64,000 bases of DNA from Micromonospora sp. LH3U1 (lineage in GTDB: Bacteria; Actinomycetota; Actinomycetes; Mycobacteriales; Micromonosporaceae), in assembly GCF_028475105.1 (NCBI RefSeq), contig NZ_CP116936.1, positions 4,711,501 to 4,775,500 on the forward strand, in the 5' to 3' direction. The position numbers and the translations under genes were made by a program. The notes beneath the pieces are model-generated. The model made no database searches, was not told where the DNA came from, and worked only from the letters and a program-made list of their open reading frames with translations. This document shows, one piece after another, positions 41,959 through 50,934 of this stretch. How positions within the stretch are numbered: position 1 is the first letter of the stretch; each line of letters begins with the position of its first letter.

Positions 41959-42050
41959 GTAGCAGAGCTTAATGCTCATGCAGAATTTTTTGCTTTTCCT
42001 TTCGAGTGGGCCGCGGCACTGTTCATTGGGGGCGGATCAAGGAGGCCAGG

Positions 42051-42992
42051 GTGAGCGGTGCTGTGGGCAGGACAAGGGCGTGGATGCGGGTGGGTGTGCT
42101 CGCACTGCTGTGGGGATCGACCTTCCTCTGGATCGAGCTGGCCCTGGACGCCCTGACTCCGGTCCAGGTCACCCTGAGCCGGTGCGTACTCGGATCGGCC
42201 GCTCTGCTGGTCGCGTGCCTCGGCTCAGGTGGACGGCTGCCTCGGGGTGGGGTGGTCTGGGGTCACATCGTCGTGGCGGCCTTCTTCTGCAACGCCCTGC
42301 CGTTCGCCATGTTCAGCATCGGCCAGCAGACCATCGACTCCGGGGTGGCCGGTGCGCTGAACGCGACGACCCCGCTGTGGTCCCTGCTGATCGGCATTGT
42401 GATCGGCTCGGAGCGCGGGCTCCGGCCGGCCCGGCTGGGCGGACTCCTGCTCGGGTTCGCCGGAGTTGTGCTCATCTTCGCGCCGTGGCAGGCGACCGGG
42501 CCGGTCGGTTGGGGCGCTCTTGCCATCCTCGTCGCGGCGGCGAGCTATGCCGTCGGCTTCGCGTACATGGGCCGCAAGCTGGTCGGCAACGGCGTCCCCA
42601 CCATCTCACTCTCCGCGGCGCAGCTCATCGCGGCGACCGGCCTGACCGCGTTGACTCTGCCAGCCGGCGGCCTGACCACGATCGAGATCGGTCCGAAGAC
42701 CCTGATCGCGGTCGTGATCCTGGGCGTCGTCGCCACCGGGATCACCTTCCACCTGACTTACCGGATCATCGCCGCCGAGGGCGCCACCAACGCCGCGACG
42801 GTCGGCTATCTGCTGCCGGTGGTCTCGGTGGCGCTCGGGGCCATCGTGCTCGACGAGGGTCTCAGCCTCCGAATCACCACCGGCATGGTGGTCGTGCTCG
42901 TCGGGGTCGGCCTGACCCGGAGCAGAAAGCCGAGGCCGTCGACGCTGGCTCCAGAAGCGACCCCGGCGGCGCTGACCGCGCCACGAACCTGA
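42051..42992 (+). CDS. EamA/DMT-family transporter
   Basis: A 313-residue membrane protein with about ten predicted helices in two EamA repeats (first starting near MRVGVLALLWGSTFLWIE, second near GWGALAILVAAASYAVGF). GTG 42051 has AAGGAGG (42039-42045) well placed. Family members export amino acids or metabolites. It is divergent from, and presumably controlled by, the LysR gene. Confidence 0.9.
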   Translation: MSGAVGRTRAWMRVGVLALLWGSTFLWIELALDALTPVQVTLSRCVLGSAALLVACLGSGGRLPRGGVVWGHIVVAAFFCNALPFAMFSIGQQTIDSGVAGALNATTPLWSLLIGIVIGSERGLRPARLGGLLLGFAGVVLIFAPWQATGPVGWGALAILVAAASYAVGFAYMGRKLVGNGVPTISLSAAQLIAATGLTALTLPAGGLTTIEIGPKTLIAVVILGVVATGITFHLTYRIIAAEGATNAATVGYLLPVVSVALGAIVLDEGLSLRITTGMVVVLVGVGLTRSRKPRPSTLAPEATPAALTAPRT

Positions 42993-43009
42993 CCCGGCCA
43001 AGCTTCCCG

Positions 43010-43290
43010 GCATCGAGGCCCGACCGGTCCTCACGGTCGGCCTTGGCGACGCCGCCAACAACAACGAGGGGTACGACGCCGAGGGCCCAGCCGAGCCGCC
43101 CGGGTGGCCACACGCGAAGCAGGACATGAACGGACTGGCGGCGTTCGCCGCGGCCAGGGCTGTCGTTGCCCGGATGGAGATCCGCCTGGATCTCGCGGCG
43201 CTGCTGTCGTACTCGGGGTGGAACACCGGCGGCAACGCACTCGGCCTGGCGCTCGGCCACGGCACCGCCCGGTGGGCGTACCTGCGCTCC
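43010..43290 (+). pseudogene. DUF4127-like gene fragment
   Basis: Rightward translation contains VGLGDAANNNEGYD, GLAAFAAARAVVARME and LLSYSGWNTGGNALGLALGH, resembling the C-terminal part of DUF4127 proteins (SGWNTxGNxLG motif). There is no start or upstream domain and the frame soon enters unrelated sequence. The rest of the 42993-43429 gap holds no gene I can support. Confidence 0.45.
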
Positions 43291-43429
43291 TCCGGAAGCG
43301 GGTTCGGCGTGCCCGACCTGCGCGGGCCCGGCCAGGCGCACGCCGAGTACCGGCGATCGCCGAGGAGCGCGGACCACTGCTCCTCGGCGGTCGCCGGCCG
43401 GGCACGACGAACCCGCCCTCGTGGGAGTG

Positions 43430-44587
43430 TCAGACCGTCACGTCGCCGCGTACGAGCGCCTTCGCGACGACGGTCCGCAGGATGTCGTTCGTGCCCTCGC
43501 CGATGCTCATCAGGATCGAGTCCCGGTAGAGGCGCTCGACCTCGAACTCGGTGGAGTAGCCGTAGCCGCCGTGCACCTTCATCGCGTCGATCGCGGCCTC
43601 GAGGGCCACCTCCGAGCAGAACACCTTGGCCATCCCGGTCTGCCCGTCGGCGCGACCGCGCCGGACCGCGTCGGCCGCCCAGTACGCCATCAGGCGAGCG
43701 GCCTGGAGCTGGATCGCGATGGTGGCGAGCTTGAGCTGGATCGCCTGGAACTCGGCGATGTGCTTGCCGAACGCCTTGCGCTGCTGGGCGTAGGCCAGCG
43801 CCTCGTCGTGGGCGCGCTGCGCGATGCCGACCGACCGCGCGGCGATGTTGACCCGGCCCCACTCCAGGGCGGACAACGCCTGCTTGAGGCCGACGCCCTC
43901 GACGCCACCGAGCAACCGGTCCTTCGGTACCCGCACGTTGTCGAGAAGGATCTCGCAGGACTCGGTGCCCTTGTAGCCGAGCTTCGGGATGTCCCGCAGG
44001 ACCTGGAAGCCGTCCAGCGTCGCGTCGACGAGCAGCACGCTCATGCCGGTGTGCGCGGGCGTGGCGTGCGGGTCGGTCTTGACCAGCACCGGCAGCGGGT
44101 CGGCGTACCGCGCGTTGGTGATCCACATTTTGGTGCCGTTGACGACGTAGTGGTCGCCGTCGAGGCGGGCGGTGGTGCGGATGCCCTGCAGGTCGGTGCC
44201 GGCGTCCGGCTCGGTGAGGCCGATGCCGGTCCGCCGGGCGCCGGTGGCGAAGTCGGGCAGGTAGGCCTGCTTCTGCTCCTCGGTGCCGTGTATGGCGATC
44301 ATCCGGCAGGCCAGGGAGTGGCTGCCGAGGATGCCGGCGATGCCCATCCAGCCGCGGGCGAGTTCCTCGAACACCAGCGCGAACGAGACCGGGTCGAGGT
44401 CGAGGCCGCCGTACTGTTCCGGCACGGTGATGCCGAACAGCCCCATCTCGGCCATCCCCCGCACGATCTCCGTCGGGTACCGCCCGGTTTGCTCCCACTC
44501 CCGCGCGACCGGGATGATCTCCCGGTCGACGAACGTGCGGAGCAGGGCGCGGAAGTCCTGCTGCTCCTCGGTGAGCGTGAAGTCCAT
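43430..44587 (-). CDS. acyl-CoA dehydrogenase
   Basis: A 385-residue FAD enzyme. The N-terminal helical domain (MDFTLTEEQQDFRALLRTFV), the flavin-binding GIGLTEPDAGTDL and MWITNA motifs and the catalytic base Glu364 in LMSIGEGTNDI identify a short- or medium-chain acyl-CoA dehydrogenase. It oxidises an acyl-CoA to the 2-enoyl-CoA for the MaoC hydratases in the same operon. It is the last gene of the leftward chain, separated by 12 bases from the Zn-ribbon gene. An electron-transfer flavoprotein is not encoded here. Confidence 0.93.
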   Translation of the reverse strand: MDFTLTEEQQDFRALLRTFVDREIIPVAREWEQTGRYPTEIVRGMAEMGLFGITVPEQYGGLDLDPVSFALVFEELARGWMGIAGILGSHSLACRMIAIHGTEEQKQAYLPDFATGARRTGIGLTEPDAGTDLQGIRTTARLDGDHYVVNGTKMWITNARYADPLPVLVKTDPHATPAHTGMSVLLVDATLDGFQVLRDIPKLGYKGTESCEILLDNVRVPKDRLLGGVEGVGLKQALSALEWGRVNIAARSVGIAQRAHDEALAYAQQRKAFGKHIAEFQAIQLKLATIAIQLQAARLMAYWAADAVRRGRADGQTGMAKVFCSEVALEAAIDAMKVHGGYGYSTEFEVERLYRDSILMSIGEGTNDILRTVVAKALVRGDVTV

Positions 44588-44599
44588 GGGTAGCCTCCG

Positions 44600-44977
44600 T
44601 CAGCGGTGGAAGACCGGCAGCGCCCGGCCGTCGTCGAGATCGAGCCAACCGACCCGGACCGGGTCGCCGATCCGCCAGCCCTCGCCATCCAGCGTGGACA
44701 GCACGATCGGACCCTCGCTGAGCCGGATCCGGGCGATCGTGTACGGCACGGCAGCCCCCGGCACGGGTGCCCGGTGCACCACGGTGAACGTGTCCACGAC
44801 GCCGTGGCCGGACGCCTCGACGAACCCGAGGTCCACCATCGACGAGCAGGCGGTGCACAGCGCACGTGGCGGATGCTGGACGTGCCCGCAGGACCCGCAG
44901 GTCTGCAGCGTGTAGCGGTGCTCCCGGGTGGCGTCCCACCAGCCGGCCGTCACGTCGTCGGGTGGCGGCACGTGCAT
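44600..44977 (-). CDS. Zn-ribbon OB-fold protein (DUF35 type), thiolase partner
   Basis: A 125-residue protein with an N-terminal rubredoxin-like zinc ribbon (CGSCGHVQHPPRALCTAC) and a C-terminal OB fold (VPYTIARIRLSEGP). Such proteins bind acyl-CoA and pair with SCP-x-type thiolase-like proteins, which is the gene directly upstream (TGATG overlap). ATG 44977 is preferred to the overlapping GTG three bases earlier. Confidence 0.88.
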   Translation of the reverse strand: MHVPPPDDVTAGWWDATREHRYTLQTCGSCGHVQHPPRALCTACSSMVDLGFVEASGHGVVDTFTVVHRAPVPGAAVPYTIARIRLSEGPIVLSTLDGEGWRIGDPVRVGWLDLDDGRALPVFHR

Positions 44978-46119
44978 CACCGCACCCCCAGCACGACCGT
45001 CGCGTGCGTGGACAGGATCCCGCCGGTGCCGTGCGCCACGGCCACCCGGGCGTCGGGCACCTGCCGGGCTCCCGCCTCACCGCGCAGTTGGCGGACCGCC
45101 TCCACCAGCAGCAGCACCCCGTACTGACCGGGATGGCAGTACGACAGGCCACCGCCGGAGGTGTCCAGCGCCAGCTCACCGCCGGGACGGATCCGGCCGT
45201 CCTGGATGAAGTCGAGCACCTCCCCCGGTCCGCAGAAGCCCAGCGCCTCGATGCTGAGCGCGGCGGTGATGGTGAACGAGTCGTACACCTCCAGCACGTC
45301 CACGTCAGCCGGTGTGATGCCGGCCCGGGCGAACGCCTCCCGGCCGGACTCGCGCGCGCCGGTGACCGTCAGGTCCTCGACCGCGGTCATCGACGTGTTC
45401 GTCGACCGTTCGCCGTAGCCGAGGACCCGTACCGGCGGGTGCCGCAGGTCGCGGGCCCGGTCCAGCGCGGTGAGCACGACCGCGCCGCCGCCGTCGGTCA
45501 CCAGGCAGCAGTCGGCGGCGCCCAGCGGGCTGGAGACCATTGGCGCGGCGAGCACGTCGTCGACGGTCAGCGGCCCAGCGCCGTAGCGGAACGCGGCCGG
45601 GTTGAGCAGCGCCCACTCCCTGGCGGCGACCGCGATCTCGGCCAGCTTCTCCCGCGTGCCGCCGTACCGGTGGAAGTACTGCTGCGCCGCCATCGCGTAG
45701 TACGACAGCGGGTACAACGGGCCGTACGGCGCCTCGAACTGGGCCTCCGGGGTGTGCTCCTCGACGATCCCGCCGAGGCTGCGCGAGCGCGCGGAGCGCT
45801 GGTTCGACGCGAAGCTGATGACCACGGTGGACGCCTGGCCGGCGTCGATCGCCTGCGTGGCGCGGGCGACCATCATCTCGGCGGCCGACCCGCCGACGAA
45901 CGTCGAGTCGACCCAGCGGGGCTGCTGCCCGAGATACTCGGCGAGCTGTGTGGTGGAGAAGCGGGACACTCCGGTGGTGGCCAGTCCGTCGACGTCGGCG
46001 AGGGTCAGCCCGGCGTCGGCGAGCGCCCGGGTGACGGCCTGAGTCTGAAGCGTGAGCGTGGACTTCCCGGTGCTGCCGAGGTCGCACTCGGCCGCACCGA
46101 CGATCGCGACGTCGGTCAC
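44977..46119 (-). CDS. thiolase-like (SCP-x type) acyltransferase
   Basis: A 380-residue thiolase-fold protein. The GTG at 46119 overlaps the upstream stop (GTGA). Features include SAAEMMVARATQAI, the Cys-containing ADCCLVTDGGGAVV and the C-terminal His of SYCHPGQYG. With its Zn-ribbon partner it may cleave a 3-ketoacyl-CoA or act as a retro-aldol/acyl transfer enzyme, as in the steroid side-chain thiolase/DUF35 pairs. It follows logically after dehydrogenation and hydration. Confidence 0.88.
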   Translation of the reverse strand: MTDVAIVGAAECDLGSTGKSTLTLQTQAVTRALADAGLTLADVDGLATTGVSRFSTTQLAEYLGQQPRWVDSTFVGGSAAEMMVARATQAIDAGQASTVVISFASNQRSARSRSLGGIVEEHTPEAQFEAPYGPLYPLSYYAMAAQQYFHRYGGTREKLAEIAVAAREWALLNPAAFRYGAGPLTVDDVLAAPMVSSPLGAADCCLVTDGGGAVVLTALDRARDLRHPPVRVLGYGERSTNTSMTAVEDLTVTGARESGREAFARAGITPADVDVLEVYDSFTITAALSIEALGFCGPGEVLDFIQDGRIRPGGELALDTSGGGLSYCHPGQYGVLLLVEAVRQLRGEAGARQVPDARVAVAHGTGGILSTHATVVLGVR

Positions 46120-46559
46120 CGCACGCCCGGCCCGTCGGCCGTGCCCAGCAGGACCGTCGCGTGGGCAGGGCGGGCCGCGGGCCGTTGCGGGCCGTACTCG
46201 CTGGCCAGGATCGTGGCGGAGAGGTCGACCCGGACGCGGTCGGCGCCGACCTCGACCACGGTCGCCTCGCACCGCACGGTTTCGCCGGCGAACATCAGGT
46301 TCCGGAACGTGAACGACAGCTCGTGCACGAAGCAGCGCGGACCGAGCGCGTCCTGCAGCAGCTCGACGAAGAGCGCCCCGAACACCTGCCCGTCCACGAC
46401 CGGGCCCGGGACCCGAGCGGCGGCCACGAACTCGGGGTCGAAGTGCAGGCGGTACCAGTCCCAGGTGGCGCCGGCGTAGGCGACCATGTCGGTGAGCGTG
46501 ATGGTGCGCTCCAGCGTGGGCAGCGCATCCCCGACGTTCGGCGGCACCCGAGGTGTCAT
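46116..46559 (-). CDS. MaoC-like hot-dog dehydratase
   Basis: A 147-residue single hot-dog protein (VAYAGATWDWYRLHFDPEF with the His of the Asp/His dyad region, then VVDGQVFGALFVELL). It should hydrate a 2-enoyl-CoA, probably as a heterodimer with the hot-dog protein encoded directly upstream. Both junctions are four-base overlaps. Confidence 0.88.
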   Translation of the reverse strand: MTPRVPPNVGDALPTLERTITLTDMVAYAGATWDWYRLHFDPEFVAAARVPGPVVDGQVFGALFVELLQDALGPRCFVHELSFTFRNLMFAGETVRCEATVVEVGADRVRVDLSATILASEYGPQRPAARPAHATVLLGTADGPGVR

Positions 46560-47056
46560 GCGGCACCCTCCAGGCTGACCAGGATGATCGTCTCCTCGTT
46601 GACGGCGAGCAGCTCGCCGTCCTGGTTGGTGTACGTCGCGCGCGAGGAGACCACGAGCATGTCCGCGCCGGTGCGGGTCTGCTTCTCGGTCAGGTCGTGG
46701 ATCTCCCAGGTCGCGGTGATGACGTCGTCGGGGCGTACCCGGCGGTGGAACGTGTAGCTGTTGCCGCCGCGGACCTGGCGGGTACCGGGGACGTCGAGGT
46801 GCCAGGAGTGCCCGGCATAGCCGTCGCTGTCCATCGGGAGGTTCGCGTACTGGTTGGTCTCGCAGATGAGCGTTGGTGGGGCGGTCACACCCGGCAGGCC
46901 CTGCGCGCGGGCGAACTCAGGGTCGGAGTAGAGCGGGTTGTCGTCGCCGACGGCCATGCCGAAGTACCGGCCGGCCGCGGCGCCGAGCGGTTCCGGCGCG
47001 GTGTAGACCTTCCTCGTGCCCAGCAGTGCACGCAGGTCGTCGGTCAGCAGGCTCAC
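46556..47056 (-). CDS. FAS1-like hot-dog dehydratase (MaoC N-terminal type)
   Basis: A 166-residue hot-dog protein (YFGMAVGDDNPLYSDPEFAR, GVTAPPTLICET, YTFHRRVRPDDVI). It is the partner type of short MaoC proteins in heteromeric enoyl-CoA hydratases. GTG 47056 overlaps the RidA-fusion stop as GTGA, and its stop overlaps the next ATG. Confidence 0.87.
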   Translation of the reverse strand: MSLLTDDLRALLGTRKVYTAPEPLGAAAGRYFGMAVGDDNPLYSDPEFARAQGLPGVTAPPTLICETNQYANLPMDSDGYAGHSWHLDVPGTRQVRGGNSYTFHRRVRPDDVITATWEIHDLTEKQTRTGADMLVVSSRATYTNQDGELLAVNEETIILVSLEGAA

Positions 47057-48279
47057 GCCGTCTCCTCCGCTCCGCTGATGTTCGGATACACCGCCGTCGG
47101 GAACACCTCGAGCAGGAACTCGGGGCGCAGCAGGGCCTTGCAGATCGCTCCGGTCGACGCCGGCCAGGGCGGGCTGAGCAGCCGTTCCCGCACGCCGGCC
47201 ACGCCCCGGTACGCCGACAGCGCGGACTCGACGCAGTATTCGGTCGTCTCCAGCAGGTGCTCCGGTCCGAGGCCGGCGTGGCGCAGCAGGTGCAGGATCG
47301 CGCCGTACGTCGCCTCGGCCTGCGCCACGATGTCGTCGGGGTGCAGGGCCTGCTGCGTCTGCATGTCCAGCGCCGCGAACCCGGACATGTACAGGGTCCG
47401 GCCGGCCCTGACCCCGGGGGCGTAGGTGAGCGTGTCGTAGCGGGACCAGCCGGGGTTGACCAGTTCCAGGGGGTGCCGGGAGGCTGTGACGTCGATCGCG
47501 ACGAGCGCGTCCGGGTGGTGCAGCCGGCTCATCAGGATGCCGCCCGCGCCCGGGTAGACGCCGGCGCCGCCGAGGCGTTCCCGCCGCACGCGGTGCGTCC
47601 GGCGGTACACGTCGCGGGTCTCCGGCGTCGAGTAGTCGTAGGTCGTGACGACCGCGTCGAGGGACAGCCCGACCGCCGTGAGCAGGTCGCCCGCCCGGTC
47701 CAGGCAGTAGGCGTACTGCGCGGCGAAGTCCCCCGGGTGGACCACGGCGCCGGTGGCGTCGACCGGGAGCATCGTCGGTAGGTACACCGCGCCGTCGTGG
47801 CCGGTCCGCACGGTGGAGGCCTGCCAGGTGCCGGCCGGCCGGGGCTCGCTGGCGGCCAGCACCTCGCCGCCGCCGCGGACCGCATGCAGCTCGACCTCCA
47901 ACAGCGCGGTACGCCGCACGAGCCGCTCGACGACGACCGTCCGCAGCACGGGCTCGTGGTCGCCGAAGACCTCCCGCCGGACCGCCGCGGCCGCCTCGTA
48001 CTCGACGAGCCCGGCGACCGTCACGTTCTCGGTGACCCGGGTGACGTCCTGCGGCCCGAACCCGGCGGCCGCCAGGATCGTCAGCACCTTCTCGTACGCG
48101 GTGCGCGCCTGCGCCGCCATGTGCCCGGTGACCGTCATCCTGCCGACGGCCTCGTCGAACGCGGCGGAGGTGTGGCCGGAGGTCCAGGCCGCGTCGCCCT
48201 CGGCGAGGCCGAGGCAGAACGTGAAGCCGTCGTACGGGAACCAGCGGAAGGAGGGCGGTTTGATGGCGTGTGGGGTCAC
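47053..48279 (-). CDS. triple RidA/YjgF-domain fusion protein
   Basis: A 408-residue protein made almost entirely of three successive RidA-like segments: about residues 10-140 (AAWTSGHTS; QARTAYEKVLTILAAAGF), 150-275 (YAYCLDRAGDLLTAVGLSLD; then RLHHPDALVAIDVTASR) and 285-400 (LYMSGFAALDM; AEATYGAILHLLRHAGLGPE). RidA proteins are homotrimers with active sites between subunits, so this may be a single-chain trimer. Classical members deaminate reactive enamines or imines, and a RidA (RutC) acts in pyrimidine catabolism. GTG 48279 overlaps the upstream gene as GTGA. Confidence 0.8.
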   Translation of the reverse strand: MTPHAIKPPSFRWFPYDGFTFCLGLAEGDAAWTSGHTSAAFDEAVGRMTVTGHMAAQARTAYEKVLTILAAAGFGPQDVTRVTENVTVAGLVEYEAAAAVRREVFGDHEPVLRTVVVERLVRRTALLEVELHAVRGGGEVLAASEPRPAGTWQASTVRTGHDGAVYLPTMLPVDATGAVVHPGDFAAQYAYCLDRAGDLLTAVGLSLDAVVTTYDYSTPETRDVYRRTHRVRRERLGGAGVYPGAGGILMSRLHHPDALVAIDVTASRHPLELVNPGWSRYDTLTYAPGVRAGRTLYMSGFAALDMQTQQALHPDDIVAQAEATYGAILHLLRHAGLGPEHLLETTEYCVESALSAYRGVAGVRERLLSPPWPASTGAICKALLRPEFLLEVFPTAVYPNISGAEETA

Positions 48280-49669
48280 GGGCGGTCCCTGCCTGTACCG
48301 GCGGCGGCCAGCGCCGCCATGAGCGGTTCGATGGTGTCCAGCTCGTCGAGACGGGACAGCAGGTCGACGACGTCTGTGGTGTCGCCACCGGCGTTGCCGT
48401 GGAACTTCGCGACGAGCTGCTCGTCGGTCAGCGGGTTGTCCGGGCCGCCCGCGCTGCGTGGCACGCTGCCGGGAACGGCCGAGCCGTCGACGAGCGTGAT
48501 GCGGGCGGTGCCGGGCGCGTCGGCTGCGGGGCCGCCAGTGGGGGCAACGTGCCAACGCACCAGCCGGGCAACGCGTTCCACCTCGGGTCGGCCGAGCGAG
48601 TCCGGCTCGTACGTTGCGGTGGTCAGGTCACCGTCGACGACGGCGGCGGCGATGCTCCACGGCAGCGAGAACTTCGCCGCGTACGGCGACGCCGGTCGCG
48701 CCAGGTCCCGCCGGGTGTCGCAGACCGTGGGCGCCGAGTCGGGGTGCACGTCGACGTCGATCGCGGCGACGTCGCCGGAACGGACACCGCCGCGGCGCAC
48801 CGCGTCGCGGACCGCGTCGATCGCGGCGTGGGAGAGTTGGCACGCCGGGTACGGCTTGATGCCGATCCGGGTGGTCTCCCAGCGGGTGCCGAGCTCGGCG
48901 GTGATGGACGCGAGATCGACCGCGCCGGCGGCCAGTGCGTCGTAGACACCGTGCGGGCCGTCGAGGACGTTCGCCGGGCCGCTGGCCCCGGCCGCGGCCA
49001 GCCGGGCGGCGAGGATGCCGGCGTGCGCGGCGAATCCCGGGTGCAGCTGCTTCGTCGAGGCTCCACTGTGCAGGAACGCGAGGAGCCCGCCGGCCTGGCT
49101 GCCGGCGATGCCGAGCGCGTCGGTCGTCCGCGCGGCGTCGAGGCCGAGCAGCCGGGACGCGACGATCGCCGAGGAGAACACGCCGGCCACCATCGTGGCG
49201 TGCAGCCCGCGGGCGTGGAAGCCGTGCGACGCGGCGGCGGCGACCCGGCACACGGTTTCGTAGCCGACGACGGCGGCCTCGAGAACGGCCCGGCCGGGCG
49301 CGTCGACCTGCTCGCCGACGGCGAACGCGGCCGGCAGCACCACGGCTGTGGCGTGCACGAGGCCGCCGGCGTGGGTGTCGTCGAAGTCCAGTGCGTGCAC
49401 GAGGGTGCCGTTGGCGAGCGCGGCGGCCGGCGCACCGACCCGGCCCCGCGACCCGATGATCGTCGCCTCCGGCGGCCCGCCGAGTTCCCGGGCGACGACG
49501 ACGGCCGGTATCGGCGACGGCCCACCGGGCTCCCCGTGATCGGGCTGGCGCGCAGCCCACCCAGCGCCGTTCCGACCCCGTCGAGCAGGTGCCGCAGCGC
49601 TGCGGCCCGGACCGCGGCCGGCACGTCGACGTGGCCCGTGCCCCACTCGGCGAGCTCCTCGGCGATCAT
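48276..49669 (-). pseudogene. MmgE/PrpD-family protein with an internal frameshift
   Basis: The N terminus (MIAEELAEWGTGHVDVPAAV ... LLDGVGTALGGLRASP) starts at ATG 49669, overlapping the CaiB stop as ATGA. Near 49540 the homology moves to another frame (GEPGGPSPIPAVVVARELGG) and runs to 48276. One missing base restores a continuous 464-residue protein, normal for the family (2-methylcitrate dehydratase, cis-aconitate decarboxylase relatives). Conserved blocks include ALDFDDTHAGG, GVFSSAIVASRL and KPYPACQLSHAAID. It could be a true mutation or a sequencing or assembly error. A second, intact member is at 60331-61800. Confidence 0.75.
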
Positions 49670-50934
49670 CGTGACGTGGCTGTGGTGTCGAGGCTGTCAG
49701 GGGTGTCGGGGGTGTTCGCGCCGTGTGCCGGCTCGGCATCGCCGAACGCGCCGGCCGCCCGCAGCGCCACCACCTGCTGCGCGTCCAGGCCCAGGATCTC
49801 CTCGGTGACGAGTGCGAGGTCCTCGTTGCGCTGCGGTGCCCGGCGGTAGGTGGGCGTCTCGTCGCCGACCCGCACCGGGGACGCGAGCTGCCGTACCTCG
49901 CCGTAGCGGGGGTGGTCGGTGGTGACCACGAGGTTCCGGGCGGCGGTGTGCTCGTCCACCAGGGCCGCGCCGACGTCGTTGATCGGGCCGCACGGAATCG
50001 ACCCGGCGTAGAGCTGCGTGAGCCAGTCGTCGACGGTCTTCTGCCGGAAGATCGCCTCCAACCGGGGCACCAGGTCGGCGCTGTGCTCCCGCCGGCTGGC
50101 GAAGGTCGCGTACGGCGAGCCGGCCTCGGCCCACTCCGGGTGGCCGACGATCTGGCACAGCCGGGCCCAGAACTTCTCCTTCGCGCAGCCGACGACCATC
50201 CAGCCGTCCTTGGCCTCGAACGCCTGGAACGGCACGAGCGACGGGTGGGCCGAGTGGTGTGTGCGGACCGGCTGGAACCCGGCGTTCAGGTGCCACGTCG
50301 CGGGATAGGTCAGCATCGACACCGCGGTGTCGTAGAGGCTGACGTCGCAGTCCATCCCGACGCCGTCGCGGCGGGCGGCGTGCACCCCGGCCAGCAGCGA
50401 GATCGCGGCCACGAAGCCGCCCGAGTAGTCCACCAGTGACAGTCCGGACTTGGTGGGCGGTCCGTCCGGCTCACCGGTCAGCTCCATCCAGCCGGCGAGA
50501 CCCTGCAACACGTAGTCGTAGCCGGGTTCCTGCTTGCGCGGCCCGGTCATCCCGAACCCGGTCAGCGACACGCACACGATGCGCGGGTTGAGGTGCTTGA
50601 GGTCGTCGTACCGGATGCGCAGCTTCTCCGGCACGTCCCCGCGCAGGTTGGAATAGACGACGTCGGAGACCGCGACGAGTTGTTCGAAGACGCCGCGCCC
50701 GGCGGCGGTACCCAGATCGAGAGAGATGCTGCGCTTGTTGCGGTTGAACGTCTCGAAGAAGAGCGAGTCCTCGTCCTCGGCGTACGGCGGCACGTATCGG
50801 CCGACGTCGCCGCCGGCCCGCGGGTCCTCGATCTTGATGACCTGGGCGCCGAGGTCGGCCAGGTGCACGCTGCCGAACGGCCCGGCGCCGTACTGCTCGA
50901 CCGCGATGATGCGCAGGTCCTCCAGCGGTCTCAC
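49666..50934 (-). CDS. CaiB/BaiF family III CoA-transferase (second copy)
   Basis: A 422-residue CoA transferase (RIIAVEQYGAGPFGSVHLAD, VIKIEDPRAGGDVGRYVPP, SLTGFGMTGPRK, SGLSLVDYSGGFVAAISLLAG with the candidate catalytic Asp). GTG 50934 overlaps the LLM stop. It likely activates a dicarboxylate or acid intermediate by transfer from another CoA ester. The C-terminal tail is unusually rich in Thr/Pro/Asp. Confidence 0.92.
   Translation of the reverse strand: MRPLEDLRIIAVEQYGAGPFGSVHLADLGAQVIKIEDPRAGGDVGRYVPPYAEDEDSLFFETFNRNKRSISLDLGTAAGRGVFEQLVAVSDVVYSNLRGDVPEKLRIRYDDLKHLNPRIVCVSLTGFGMTGPRKQEPGYDYVLQGLAGWMELTGEPDGPPTKSGLSLVDYSGGFVAAISLLAGVHAARRDGVGMDCDVSLYDTAVSMLTYPATWHLNAGFQPVRTHHSAHPSLVPFQAFEAKDGWMVVGCAKEKFWARLCQIVGHPEWAEAGSPYATFASRREHSADLVPRLEAIFRQKTVDDWLTQLYAGSIPCGPINDVGAALVDEHTAARNLVVTTDHPRYGEVRQLASPVRVGDETPTYRRAPQRNEDLALVTEEILGLDAQQVVALRAAGAFGDAEPAHGANTPDTPDSLDTTATSR

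Noticed and set aside
48276..49669. Programmed ribosomal frameshifting in the MmgE/PrpD gene
   Set aside because: I see no slippery heptamer with a downstream structure near 49540, and the family does not need frameshifting; mutation or base-call error is simpler.
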